A stretch of 64,000 bases of DNA from Neoscytalidium dimidiatum (taxonomy: Eukaryota > Ascomycota > Dothideomycetes > Botryosphaeriales > Botryosphaeriaceae), in the NCBI GenBank assembly GCA_037367355.1, contig CM074697.1:3038001-3102000 (forward strand). The letters are read 5' to 3'. This document shows, one piece after another, positions 24,801 to 36,729 of this stretch. The number at the start of each line of letters is the position of its first letter. The first letter of the stretch is position 1. Both the position numbers and the translations under genes were made by a program. Under the pieces are notes generated by a model. It was not told the origin of the DNA. It did not search any database and worked only from the letters and a program-made list of their open reading frames with translations.

Positions 24801-24858
24801 TCCACGGCAAAAATCAATAAGAACATGAAGATCATGGTGGGCCGCCGTCGTAGAGAAC
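21840..24858. other. gene-free AT-rich island
   Basis: Three kb without a supported gene between two convergent genes. Base composition drops sharply: by hand count 23161-23340 is about 29% G+C, against well over 50% in flanking exons. A GA repeat lies at 22727-22750. A short hairpin with a 5-bp GCCCC/GGGGC stem lies at 23586-23599. The composition recalls RIP-decayed DNA or an AT isochore, but I could not identify a parent element. The ORF at 24420-24731 has no recognisable domain. Confidence 0.6.
22727..22750. repeat. GA microsatellite
   Basis: An imperfect (GA)n tract of about 24 bases lies within the AT-rich island. Confidence 0.9.
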
Positions 24859-25624
<766 letters not shown>

Positions 25625-25654
25625 CTATCTAGACGGTGGGAGGGATTGGCTCTC

Positions 25655-25660
25655 TTTATA
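25655..25660 (-). promoter_or_regulatory. TATA box of the xylanase
   Basis: Reads TATAAA on the minus strand, about 76 bases upstream of the xylanase ATG, inside the sequence ATATAAAGAG. Spacing leaves room for a short 5' UTR. Confidence 0.65.
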
Positions 25661-25806
25661 TCCTCTGCCTCGACCCCAAGGAAAAGAAAAGGAGGGATGG
25701 CATTGCGGAACTCAGGCAACCGGGCGTTTCAGAATGCCGACTGTTTCCAAACAGCGGGCAGGCTCACGTCCCGACGATGGCAGGGTGGACTATAGATTCT
25801 GCCAAC

Positions 25807-25813
25807 GGCTAAA
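25807..25813 (+). promoter_or_regulatory. GGCTAAA, XlnR/Xyr1-type site upstream of the xylanase
   Basis: An exact match to the GGCTAAA element bound by the Aspergillus xylanolytic activator XlnR, about 230 bases upstream of the xylanase start. Binding here is inferred from the motif and position. Confidence 0.5.
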
Positions 25814-25941
25814 CGAAGCTTGGCAGTCTCTAAATAGCCCTAGACGCAAGGCCAAGTGGGGAACACTGAATGTGGACATGATCACGGATTACGGGGTAGG
25901 GAGTTGATTAATCCCAGACCGCATCCCGCGACGTGCTTCAT

Positions 25942-25948
25942 TTTAGCC
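25942..25948 (-). promoter_or_regulatory. second GGCTAAA site, opposite orientation
   Basis: TTTAGCC on the plus strand, GGCTAAA on the minus strand, about 365 bases upstream of the xylanase start and inverted relative to the site at 25807. A GTGGGG (CreA-type SYGGRG) lies between them at 25856-25861. Confidence 0.45.
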
Positions 25949-26483
25949 GAGTTGGCCCCTCTGGAAAAGGTGCCTACTGTTTCGTTTCGGGCGGGCGGCT
26001 GGCATCAGTTTCACGCCGCATGACGTTTCTTCTCCTGGTCATCATGCTGTACACGCCGTAAACTTGGAACAACTCACGCGTCTTGCGGATGCGTTCATCT
26101 GAAAACCCCTACCACCCTGCGAGTTTGTTTCTCGCCGTATAGCGCTGGTACATCCGATTGGTCTGCTAATGTTGATGGGCCGCCTCAACGCCTCTCGCCA
26201 TTTACTTGTCGCAACTGCTTACCACACTGCAACACAGCCGCTTGGATTTTACCTCATGCAATGTAGGATGCATGGAGAAAAAGAAAGCTTTATGCTAAGC
26301 TTTCCCAGCCGCTTCCGAGACTAGACATTTACCCGCTCGTCAGGTAAGCTGTACTTCGGAAAAGGCTAGAAGATCTCCCTCTTGCCCTGCAGCTTTGTGC
26401 CAGCAGCTGTACCCCGCAGATAGCTCTGTGGTTTGTGGTGTGTATGTGTTTTGACGGGGGGGTTTTTTTTCGCCGAGAATAGC

Positions 26484-26490
26484 GGCTAAA
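26484..26490 (+). promoter_or_regulatory. third GGCTAAA match, distal
   Basis: An exact motif about 905 bases upstream of the xylanase start. At this distance it may be a chance match; it is listed because three copies occur in 700 bases. Confidence 0.25.
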
Positions 26491-28218
26491 AGCGATGGGT
26501 CGCCTTGTGAACTACACCACTCAGAGGTGGATAAAAAGGCCTTGTATGAAATAGAAGCTTGTGATCCAGATTCATTTAGAATGAGAAGAGATTGATGGAA
26601 GGAAGAACGGCACCACAGAAATATTTAGGCAGAGCTGGGGTAAACGGCAAGCGGATCGACCCGGCCGTGGCGTCATGCCAACCTTGCTTGTTCTCTTGAA
26701 GAGACCTTGGCCCACTTGGCTCTCTTGAGTCCGACGGACCAAAAGGTGCGGTTTTCCGGAAAATGCTCCGCATGTCGTTGTAAATCTTCTTCGTTGAGTT
26801 ACCCCTAGTGACTGACTTCCGTGCAGGCAGGCTACCTTCTCTTCATGGTAAAGACTGCGCCCGCAAGCACCCATGGCCAGAGTGCTTGGGTCGACGCGCT
26901 CTCGGTCTCGAGGCACGCCATGTCATCCAAGCTTGTCCAAAGAGTGCAAGTCGAGTTGGCGGGTGACGCCGGAGAGGACGACGCAACGTATGCCGCGATT
27001 CGGAGCATTGTCAGTCGTGGCTGGAAGCTGCACAAGGCGTAACCTTATAGCCGGCGCTATCGCTGTAGTGGGCATCGACTTCCGATGTGCACCATCAAGT
27101 GGCGTGGACTCTGGAAAAGGAGACGAGGGCAGGAGAGAAGTTGGAGGCACATGTGGGACTCAGGAACGTTTCATGTTCGCCACTCGAACGCGACGTAAGC
27201 GAAGCGCCTGCTTCAATTGACATGCGGCAACGAGTTCGGGGCCTGGGAAACGCTTGACAATGAAGTCAAGTACAACGCTTTCTATAAGCTTGCAGAACCC
27301 CGAACAATATGAAAAGGCATGAATTTCGTGCATTTGCTCCAATCTTCCTTCGCCACTATTCTTTATTCTTTAATTCTAATTAAGGCGAATTCTCAATACT
27401 GCCAACTTCGCGAGGTCAAGTTCATAACGCTCATCACTCCAGCCAAGGTAAACTCAGCTTATTATCAGAACACGCCGCACAAAAACGAAGATGGCGCGCC
27501 CAGAATAGACGCTACAAGCTATAAATACCAGTGGCAAATGCTTCATTAGACAAAGTCGTGGTGTGGGACCTCGGTAGCCTTTGAAAGGAGCAGAAGGGTA
27601 GTGTCGACTGATTTCGAGATTGATTAACCATTGTTTTCAAGAGAAAAAAACAACAAAAAAAGAAAAAAAAAAAAAGGATGGACGGCGTCGCCGGTGTGAA
27701 CTTGCTGTATACAAGATGTCTGTGAGTGCCATTGATTTGTCCACGCTCTTACAGTAGGGCGTGCACTTGCAGCACTACGGTGGAACCTATTTGCCTATGG
27801 GATGCAGTTGCTGCTTGGTCCGGCATGTTGAAAGTGAATGAAACGAGAATTTGAAGTTTCCCAAAGGAGCTAGCCAGTCTCATTGTTACCGTAGTTTCCC
27901 AGCTATCTTACCGCCTGTAGCACCAACTTCCCTCATTTAGTCACACAAACTCCACTAAACAACCAATTCCCACGTTTCGCCTTCTCTGGTTGCTCTGTCA
28001 AATAACAGAGTCTTTCCTACACTCTAACTACTTTTAACACAAACCTGACCGAGGAGCCAACCGCTCCCAACGTTCAGCCGCGAAGCAATGCCTTCAAAAT
28101 CTCTTTAATCACTCAGCTCCGTCCTAGACAATACAGTCACATTATAGAATCCACCGGCCTCTTGACAGGCATTCCAGCACTCGACACTCGGATAGGAAAT
28201 TCAACAACAGCGACAACG

Positions 28219-29524
28219 ATGGTCGATGACCTACTCGCGTATCTCACAAGCATCTCGCCGGTATCGAAAGACTCCTTGCGGAGATCATGGAGATGGTGCT
28301 CAGTCAGCCATCCATGAACGAAATTTTTGGCGTGCGCAGGCTATTTCACGACCTGGACTACAAGAATTAGGCCTATGTTGCGAAGCATTACTTCACGACT
28401 GCTCACGTACCCCTGAACCGCGAGGGCTTATACTGCGTCACTCTTCTCACCGCTGCCGCTAGGGATTCCGTAAAAGCTTCACGAAGCTGGAGCTTGACGC
28501 TGGTGCTCACTCCGCTAGCGATGCTGACCTCCCACCTCCCATGACGAAGAAGCAGCGCAATATTCGTGTCCGGCGGGCGCAGGTGGAGGCGGAGGCAGCG
28601 ACGAAGAAGGCCCAGAGCGAGCCAAGATAGTTTCAATTCTGTGGATACTAGTCACGGTAGAAAGAGCGTTCTCACAATGGACGTAGCAAGCCCAACGTCG
28701 CTCCCCCAGGTCAGTACAAGTCGCGTAAACGCCACCGCGGTCTCACCCTTCCCACTGCTTCACTCAGGAATGCAGATACCCATAAGAGCCGGCTCTATGG
28801 GGCATGCGTCATCCGCAAGTACCTCAACTTCCTTCCGTCGATTGACGACATCATTGTTTGCCACCGAGTCAAGGGTATCAAGCAGCGCGAGCGCGGCAAG
28901 TGGGTCGGGGACCACTGCATCGCCTCCGCAGAAGTCGAAACCCTCCTCTGCGCCCTCATCGACCGACTAACGCCTCTGAAGCGCCTGTCCGTCTCGCCTC
29001 CACGCTTCGACCCCGACTGAATCGAAGGCCTCGTCCTTCCGAGCAACCTACAGAACATTCCGGACAGCAAGCTCACCAAGTTGGCGCCCTAATTCAAGGA
29101 TATCGAGCATTTTACTAATACTGTCAATATCGACACCCTCGACGGTATTGACGACGAGACGTATGACAGCATCAGTAAGCTCTTGCGCCTCATGCCTAAT
29201 CTCCTCTCACTCAAGCTGGCTGTCTCCAAGCGCAGCAGGAGAGTTCTGCCGACGACCACCCTCGGAAGGCTGGCCAGCAAATGAACGCGTCTTCAGAAGC
29301 TACAGAGTCTGCGACTCTTCCACGGCCGCGTGGAGGTTCCGAGCTTCAGATATCTCGTCCGCAAGCACTTGACGAACACGCAGCAGCTAGAGGTCAAGAA
29401 TGTGCGAATTTTCCACCAGTGGACAGTCGGTGCCCACAGGCAGCACGAGGCCGACTGGAATGTAATCGTGGAGAAGATGGAGGAACAGTCGCCGTTGCGC
29501 CTAAGACATGAAAGTGAAGCTTAA
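28219..29524 (+). pseudogene. decayed F-box/LRR-type gene
   Basis: A coding-like stretch broken many times. An F-box-like start (IERLLAEIMEMVLSQ, about 28261-28305) runs into VRRLFHDLDYKN and a TAG at 28368-28370, then YVAKHYFTTAHVPLNREGL, a pattern common in fungal F-box proteins. After a frame change near 28450 the reading moves to a second frame, with TAGs near 28628-28670. From about 28810 to 29524 a single frame is open for some 715 bases except for TGA at 29018, TAA at 29090 and TGA at 29282. It contains leucine-rich segments such as SKLLRLMPNLLSLKLAVSK. The four nonsense codons at 28368, 29018, 29090 and 29282 could each have come from CAG, CGA or CAA by one C-to-T change. The gene is therefore dead as written. 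Repair or readthrough is not suggested by anything visible. Confidence 0.75.
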
Positions 29525-30366
29525 TGATTCAGCGCTAGTGAGGAATTCTATGATGCGCGGGACGTCTGAAGAGGAAAACAAGGGGTACTAGTGTTTAGAT
29601 AGGAAGACAAAGAGGAGGAAGGCGTTAGGTTTGGGGATTTCAGAAAAGAAATGAAAGACAGAATGAAAGAAGAAGCAGACAAGTAAGCCATGCATGTTTC
29701 AGCAACTTTGCAGGATTAGCTGGTGGGGAAAAGTTTTATCCAGGAAACAGAATCCTTTGTTAAGTGCGGGATCATGATTGTCGTAAAATCAAGGAATCGG
29801 TGGGGTCATAAAGTAGGGTATTCGCAATGGTCTCTATAGAAACGTACACGGGCAGCTGGGAGAGCCTGCTAATCTTAGGATTTGAAGTCCATAGGCAGGC
29901 GTCGCGGTTCACTTTTTCTTTTTTTTTTTTTAAAAAGAAAAACCAATGCCGGAGCTTGATCCATTTCGAGGAATACGGGTATGCAAAGTAATAGAATGGT
30001 TAAATTTCATTCGGCATTGTCTCGGCCTTCTTTCATCTATTCGGAAGTAAAGATCTTGCCGAGTGGGTTGCGCATATTCTCGTTGCAATTCCTTTGCATG
30101 GGAGCTGTTGGATGAGGAATTTTCCGGAATAGTGTGGTCGTAGCTTTTTCCGTACTGAAGTACAAATAGCCGGCCTGGTAGATAGTGATTGAATGGAACG
30201 CTGATCCGTGCGACACTAGGGCACGAGAGCAAGAAGGCGATTGAGCACGAGTAGCCGATCTTATTCTACACCGCAGGGAGTCAAACTCTGTACATGGGTA
30301 ACAGCGTTTTCACGTTTTCAGCCAAACCTCTATTTTCCTCTTCCACTCAGGGCATATAATGCTAGA
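29525..30366. other. intergenic, no gene seen
   Basis: Lies between the pseudogene and the 3' end of the small mitochondrial gene. It is purine-rich near 29540-29690 and contains an A/T hairpin at 29913-29942. Confidence 0.6.
29913..29942. repeat. A/T-rich perfect inverted repeat
   Basis: Arms of 11 bases (TTTTTCTTTTT and AAAAAGAAAAA) are separated by an 8-base T-rich loop. The run could form a hairpin or arise from homopolymer slippage. Confidence 0.8.
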
Positions 30367-31055
30367 CTAGTAACCTTCCTTGCCGTACTTGTTGTACTTC
30401 TCGTGGAGCTCCTACGATGCGAGTCAGCCCACTTCTTGCACTTCCGGTCACCCGAGTCGAAATGTTCCCTAGGACACAGCTCTTTCTTACCTTAGGCAGG
30501 TTCACGTTAGGAATGATAACGGTGTTCAGGGCGGAAGGAGCATCGCGGGGAGCCTGGGTGGAGTCGCCGCCAGGGTAGTACTGGTACTTGCCCTCGCCGC
30601 CAGTCTTCCAAGGCTCAGTGCCGGGGACCTTGGACACAGTCTTCTCGGAGGTGGAGGTGGTGGGTGAGCGGGCTGCAACGGGGTGGTGGTGAATCAGATG
30701 TCATTGTTCGAAGCTTTCATGACGCCATTGGGGGATGCGGCAGCAGAGCGAGGGGTGCTGGCTTACAGAAGTACCAGCCGGCAAGACCGAAAGCACCGGC
30801 CATAACGGTCCACAGGACCTGGAGGAGCACATTGAATCAGCATCAGGCCCGGCGGCTGCTTGCAATTGGGTCGGGCAGGCGCACGTAGAGCTCGGGATCT
30901 CTCTTGCCGGCCTGCTTAAGGGCGTCCTTGCTAGCCTGCTTGTCAGCAGCAGAGACCTCGCCAGCGTTGACGCCGCTGGCACGGAGCGGCGAGGCGACCT
31001 GGAAACGGAGAGGGCGCGTGGCGCGGAAAGCAGCGCGACCGATGATGGCGGACAT
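30367..31055 (-). CDS. small mitochondrial single-pass membrane protein, unknown
   Basis: Four exons: 31055-30885, 30818-30767, 30672-30491 and 30411-30367, giving 149 aa; every splice phase agrees. The first ~30 residues (MSAIIGRAAFRATRPLRFQV) are basic, hydroxylated and free of acidic residues, typical of a mitochondrial presequence. A single helix, VLWTVMAGAFGLAGWYF, lies at about residues 58-74. A soluble tail rich in Gly, Pro and Tyr ends NKYGKEGY. This plan fits an inner-membrane protein with its tail in the intermembrane space, for example an accessory respiratory-chain subunit, but I do not recognise the family. It is divergent from ERF2 with 634 bases between. Confidence 0.8.
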
Positions 31056-31689
31056 GGTTGATGTGTGAAGCTTCGCGGAGGAGGGGAGATGCGGATTAAG
31101 GTAAGTCAGACCACTGCACAGCTCCCGGGCGCATTATTGCGGGAGTCTTGATAGGCTCAATCACGTGTACCGGGAGCGGAAGAACGCGGGGGCCGAGGCT
31201 GCGGCTTGATGTCACGGCTGGCGGGCTGCAGATTAGCGTGCGAACGTGCAAGGGTGCGAGGGTGCGAGGCGAGGTGCACGGCAGTGGGCGGCGGCACTAG
31301 CGCACAATGGGCAGGCCAGCGGAAAAAGACCGGGCGATCTGCAGGGCGACGCACACGATTGGGCTGAGGCCACTCCTGATGCAGAAAGCCTGTCGTCCTG
31401 AAGTCTACTCCTTCTTTCGTTCCTCTTGCGCACTGTGTCTCCGCCAGACGACTGAACGACCACGCCTGCCTGCCATGCCGCTTTGACGCTTCTCCAGCAC
31501 CCACGCTCTCTCTCCGCACGAGCCCCCCCGCCTCAGCCAGCCTCCGTCGGCGATTCGCGCCCCGACATCCGAGTCCTCCGCGCTGCGTCTTGCCCGGGCC
31601 ATGCATTCGTGCCCACGCTCTCTACAACTCCCATCGCGCTCCACCCAACCCGCCCACCACCGCGCTGCAAGCACGCTTGACGCGCCGCA
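31056..31689. other. divergent promoter, small mitochondrial gene and ERF2
   Basis: Shared upstream region, GC-rich. ORFs on both strands read through it but have no domains. It contains a short near-direct repeat, GCAAGGGTGCGAGGGTGCGAGG, at about 31248-31270. Confidence 0.55.
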
Positions 31690-33893
31690 ATGACCCCTCC
31701 CACCAGCCCACACCGCGCCTCCACTCCCAGCAACTCCTTCCCGACCCCTCTCGACGTCCCGACCGGCACCCATGGCGCCCCCAGCGTCATCTCCTCGCGC
31801 ATGACCGACATAGCCTCCGAAGATGGCGACCCGCAGGACTTGCCGCAAGAATCTCAAGTCCGTCGAGCCTCCCGCGTCTCTGGCCTCACCGGCCCGCCTG
31901 GCGAACCGGGGCTGCCGCCCTCACGGCCGTCATCGGTGTCAACAACGGGAAATCGCCGGACATGGTCTCGCCCTCCGCCATCGCGCGGCAACGCAGGCCA
32001 GACTGCCGGCCCTGGATCTGCTGCCGGTAGTACAAATCGCCCGCCCACGTCACAAAGCAAGTCGCATGTTGCAGGCATCCAACAATCGGGCTTCTTCCGC
32101 CCTATGAGCGCGCAGAGGCTGCAGGGACAGCGAGGCCAGCGTCCAAGTTCTATCATAGGCCGCGCATCACTTTCACACGATGGACACAGTGAATCAGGCT
32201 TCAACCCCTACCGCAACAGCATCACTTCGATGCCTAGCCAAGCCCCTAGCAACGCCCAGGACCAGGACGGACGCCCTCCCCCGTCACCCGCCACTGAGTT
32301 CAGCGAACGCGAATATCTTCCGGACCGCACCACAGCCAACACCACTCCGACTGTGCCCGATACAGTCCGCAGCCACGGTGAGAGTATCACTCCACTGCAG
32401 CAACAGCCGAGGACCGAGCCGCCCTCGCACCTGGATTTATCTCGAGCAAACAAATCCGGCTCCCTTGTTCCTCCAGCTCAGAAGTCTCCGCGGTCCTTTA
32501 GGTCGAGTTTCATGCTGCCTAGCCGCGGCCATAATTCTGGCTCTGTTAGGCCCCAAGGGCAAGGGCACGAGAAGTTGTCTTCGACTGCGTCATCGCCAAG
32601 ACTACAAGCTCAGGACGCTGTGACGGACATCACCAAAGCGGAAATCCGGAAGGAAATCAATCTTGGGAAGAATTATGAATACTTCACCGGAAACACCGTC
32701 TTCTGCTGGGGTGGCAGATTGCAAAACACCAGGGATCGGCCGATCAGCATCGGAACAGGCTTACTTGTTGCCGTTCCTGCGATTCTCTTCCTTATTTTCT
32801 CGTAAGTTTGGGACCGAGCCGTGTTTGAGGCGCTGGTGCTGATAAAAACATCACAGTGCACCATGGCTATGGCTTCACGTTTCACCAGCGATACCCATTC
32901 TGTTTGCGTACCTGTTCTTAGTCTGTGTTTCTTCTTTCTTCCATGCCTCGGTGTCTGATCCCGGTGTAAGTCCCCATTTTCGCTACCCCCTTGCATTCCT
33001 AACTTTGCCCCGAATAGATTCTCCCTCGTAATCTCCACCCCTTCCCGCCGCCGGATCCGTCAGAGGATCCGCTGGCTGTGGGCCCGCCCACTACCGAATG
33101 GGTCATGGTCACTTCCGCTAGCTCTCAAACAGCCGCCATGGAAGTGCCAACCAAGTACTGCAAGTCGTGCAACATATGGCGTCCACCCCGCGCGCACCAT
33201 TGCCGTGTCTGCGATAACTGCATCGAGACTCAGGATCATCACTGCGTATGGCTCAACAACTGTGTCGGTCGCCGCAACTACCGCTACTTCTTCGTCTTTG
33301 TGAGCTCTTCCACTCTCCTTGGGGCGTTTCTGTTTGCCGCTAGTCTTGGTCATCTTCTGGCCTGGATGAACGATGAACCGGGCCGTACCTTCGGAGATGC
33401 TATCTCAAAATGGCGAGTCCCGTTTGCCATGATGATCTACGGCGTCCTGGTGACTTGGTACCCGGCTTCGCTGTGGGGCTACCACATCTTCCTAATTGCT
33501 CGTGGCGAGACGACGCGCGAATATCTCAACTCGCACAAATTCTTGAAGAAAGACCGCCACCGCCCTTTCGCACAGAAATCCCTCTGGCAGAATTTTGCCG
33601 CAGTGTTGTTCCGCCCTCGCCCTCCGACCTACCTTGGTTTCAAACGCCGCTATGAAGAGGGCGATCAGCGGTTTGGAGAGCGTCGCGGAAAACGCACCAC
33701 TCCACTGAGCAAGGATCAGCAAGGCGGAGTCGAGATGCAGGATGTCAGCGGGCGTGCCACGGCTACAGGAGGTGGTGCAGGCACCAGTGGCGGCGGAGTC
33801 CCGAGTTTCCAAGGCCCGAGCAGCAGAGCTCGCACACCAACGAACAATAACAGCACGCCCAGGAGCCCCGTGGGCAGCGCTGGTCACGCTTGA
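31690..33893 (+). CDS. ERF2: DHHC palmitoyltransferase, Erf2-like
   Basis: Attaches palmitate to cysteines of Ras and other proteins at the ER membrane. Exons are 31690-32801, 32857-32965 and 33018-33893, giving 698 aa. The first ~330 residues are Ser/Pro-rich and disordered. Then come FTGNTVFCWGGRLQNTRDRP, two membrane helices (LLVAVPAILFLIFS and the segment PAIPILFAYLFLVCVSSFF), the zinc-binding Cys-rich domain (KYCKSCNIWRPPRAHHCRVC) with the active DHHC in ETQDHHCVWLNNCVG, two more helices, and a tail rich in Gly, Ser and Pro. The DPG motif follows helix 2 and the TTxE-like segment (ETTREYL) follows helix 4. In yeast this enzyme needs the partner Erf4/Shr5, which is not in this window. Confidence 0.95.
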
Positions 33894-35474
33894 TCCGATG
33901 CTACGTCGACGGAGTTGAGGTTTTTTTGTGCTAGAAATTCTCCATGGTAAATGAGTGCATAGCGTGCATTGGAAGCGCTGTGTCTAGGTACTCGAGACTT
34001 GGACGGAGATGAGGAGAAGAGTGCATCTCCTTCCGTTATGGCGTCTGTCAGGAGAATCATTACCTGGCGATCCGATAGCGGATGAAATGGGCTCGCATCT
34101 TCATTTCCTCGACGGTCTTGTCTAGTCCTTTTTTGATTTATTGTTCCTTGCGCTCTCGGTTCTCTGCAGCCGACACTAATCACACGTCCCTCCACCACGC
34201 TTTCCCCCTTTTCTCCTGCATAAATATCGACGCCGATACGACGTCATCACGCCCCTAGGAACTCATAACGGCTCCCTTTTCTCGATTGTACAAAAGTTCA
34301 AGTTTCGGCTCCCGATTTTTCGGTCGTCTCTGTATATAGAACCCCTTTTTCTTCTTCCGTGTCCTGGTGCATAACTGTTTCCCTATCATTCGAACGATCG
34401 ACGAACCTCGTGTATTACCTTGTTTGATTTTTGTATTTTGCTCGCAGCAGTCTCGAAACGTGGGCAGACTTGTATTGAAGGAGGGTGGAGTAATCAAAGC
34501 GTTGTGCAGTTCAAGATTGCAGTTAGCACTCTGCTAGTTTTTGTTATTGAGAAGTACGTAGAGTGCGGGCTCCAGCATCCAGGTATAGCGGTGGCCTTCT
34601 CTGTTTTCAGGCAGACGGATATCCTCTTTTGCATATTGTAGTGTAGCGTGGTTGCGGAGAAACAACTCGACAACGATTGATTTCGGTCCATGAACTACAG
34701 AAGGACCATCGTTCGATTTTGATCAGATTTATGGCGAAGTGTCCCTTGTCGCCAACAGGAGTCACGCTCTTGACATTACTGCTATGCTGGTAGTAGTCAA
34801 GCTGTAAGATTCCCGCAACGAATTTCCTACCGAGCAATTCCTAGTTCACGCGCATTGAGATGTCAAAGATGTCACATAGAACGTCGAAGTACCTTGACAA
34901 TAGCTTTGTAATGACGACCACAGATACCGGGGAAAGAGATTCGGATCTGTTAAAAGAAGGAACTGGCGATTGCGTCGAAGTACTTGTGTTGCGAGGCCAC
35001 GACTTTCAGAGGTCAAAAGCCGAAGATTCACCCCGGAGCAATGACGGCATGGGCAGTGAGCAAGGACCAGGGCTCGCCTCACCCGTCCTTATCGCGATTT
35101 TTTGGACCCTGGATTCAGAATCACCTAAACCCGCATCTTTTCCAGCGGCGATCAGCGCAAAAAGTCGCCCATTGAACCACGAGAGTGCTGACCTGAGCTC
35201 CACAGCCCATCAATTGCATTGCGTTCGCTTACCACAAGAATTCCGCTCGCAAACCCCGCTCTCCGTGCTAGGCACCGTGACGTTGACCGCAAGTTACCCT
35301 GGTCTTGCCACATCTTTTTGCCGCGCACCCCTTTGTACCGCATTGCCTCAACAAACGTCTTCCGGCCCCTCCACCTCTTCCTCTACCTCTTCTCCTCCTC
35401 CCTCTCCGCACAGCAACAACCTCGCCCGAAGCTCCATTCCTCTCCGCGCGTCCCAATCCGTCTCTTCCCACACG
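33894..35474. other. intergenic, with an open frame leading into the F-box gene
   Basis: About 1.6 kb. From 34860 to 35474 the F-box gene's frame is open for 205 codons from an upstream ATG, but it has no domain and its composition differs from the gene. The strong start context at 35475 argues that this is promoter and leader. A pyrimidine-rich stretch directly precedes 35475. Confidence 0.5.
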
Positions 35475-36729
35475 ATGGCCTCCTTCTCCCCCTCCGCCAG
35501 CCCCACCACCCTCCTCATCCCGCCGACGCCCGAGCCGCGCGCGTGCCCGCCGCTCCCGTTCGAGCTGTGGGTGCGCATCATCTCCGAGATCTCGAACAGC
35601 AACCTGATCCCGAGCGTGTGGCTGGCGTGCCGGCGGGTGTCGCGGCTGGTGCGGGCCGCGACGGAGGAGGCCTTCCTGGCCCGCCACCTGAAGCGGCGCA
35701 CGCGCGTCAAGTTCGCCGACCTGGGCACCACCGTCGACGCCCAAGGGCGCAGGGCCTACCTCAGCCTGACCATGGCGTTCGATCGCCTGTCGGAGGACAG
35801 GACGCGCGCGGTGTTCAGGGACCGGGCGCGCGAGGAGAAGCTTCGGGAGAAAGGCATATACGACGCGCTGCTGGTGCGGTGGCGCGATGCGATGAGGCTG
35901 TATCTGGGCGACGGGGCGGACGGTGGCTGTAGGAATGATTTGCCGCCGTACACGGTGGTCGTGCGCCAGATTGTGAATGATACCGAGCTGCCTGGGCTGG
36001 AGATTGATTATGAGCGGAGGGAGATGTCGTTTGATTGGCGTGCCATGTTTGATATGCTCTTCGGTGAGGAACAGTATGCTATGAGATTGAATTACGTGGC
36101 AAGAGTAAGTAGGGTTTGGAGGATTTCGCCTTTCGAGGTTGGAGCTGGCTGACCATATTCGAAAGAGTCGACCAGGCGGGTCCAAGGCAAACGAAATCCA
36201 AGGCATGATCAAGACCGGCCAGATTGAACTGTTCACGGGAATTTCACAGATGATGCGGATGATTTCTGAAAGGGAGAGGTTAGCGTATCGCGATGCCCGT
36301 CGGCTTCGCATCAAACGGTGGTACAAGAAGCATCAGAACTACGAGCTGCGCAAAGGCTACTTCGATGCCGATTATCAGGAGAAGCGGAAGTTAAAGGAAT
36401 TGAGGATTGCACGAAAGTATGTCGATTACTCTGACGAGAGCGAAGATGAAGACCTCCCCGATGAGGATAAAGAGGCGTTTGATCAGGGCTTTGGCTTCAC
36501 ACGTATCGACGTAGGTGATCCACATGATGAGGATCCGTATATGGATTGGGAGAGGGTGCAGGATTCAGATTCGGAGTATGAAGACCCGTTTGAAGAGTTC
36601 TTGGGCTTTTCACGTCAGATCAACCAGCAGGCAGGCCGCGCAGAAGACGGAGATTCCTCGGACTGGGAAGACAGCAGCTCGGAGTCGGTGGGTTCGGACG
36701 AAGTTGAGGACCACAGGACGCTGCGGTAG
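35475..36729 (+). CDS. F-box-like protein with acidic tail
   Basis: Exons are 35475-36104 and 36166-36729 (61-nt intron, phase 0), giving 397 aa. An F-box-like helix set lies at about residues 22-60: LPFELWVRIISEISNSN followed by WLACRRVSRLVRAATEEAF. F-box proteins bring substrates to SCF ubiquitin ligases through Skp1. The middle is helical and charged. The C-terminal third is strongly acidic (DESEDEDLPDEDKEAF and similar runs), which suggests a disordered or nuclear region. No substrate-binding repeats are recognised. The start ATG is at 35475 in the context CACACGATGGCC; the frame stays open upstream to 34860. Function is inferred only from the F-box. Confidence 0.82.

Noticed and set aside
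30661..31061. Plus-strand ORF over the small mitochondrial gene
   Set aside because: Shadow of the minus-strand exons, whose four splice joins all keep frame.
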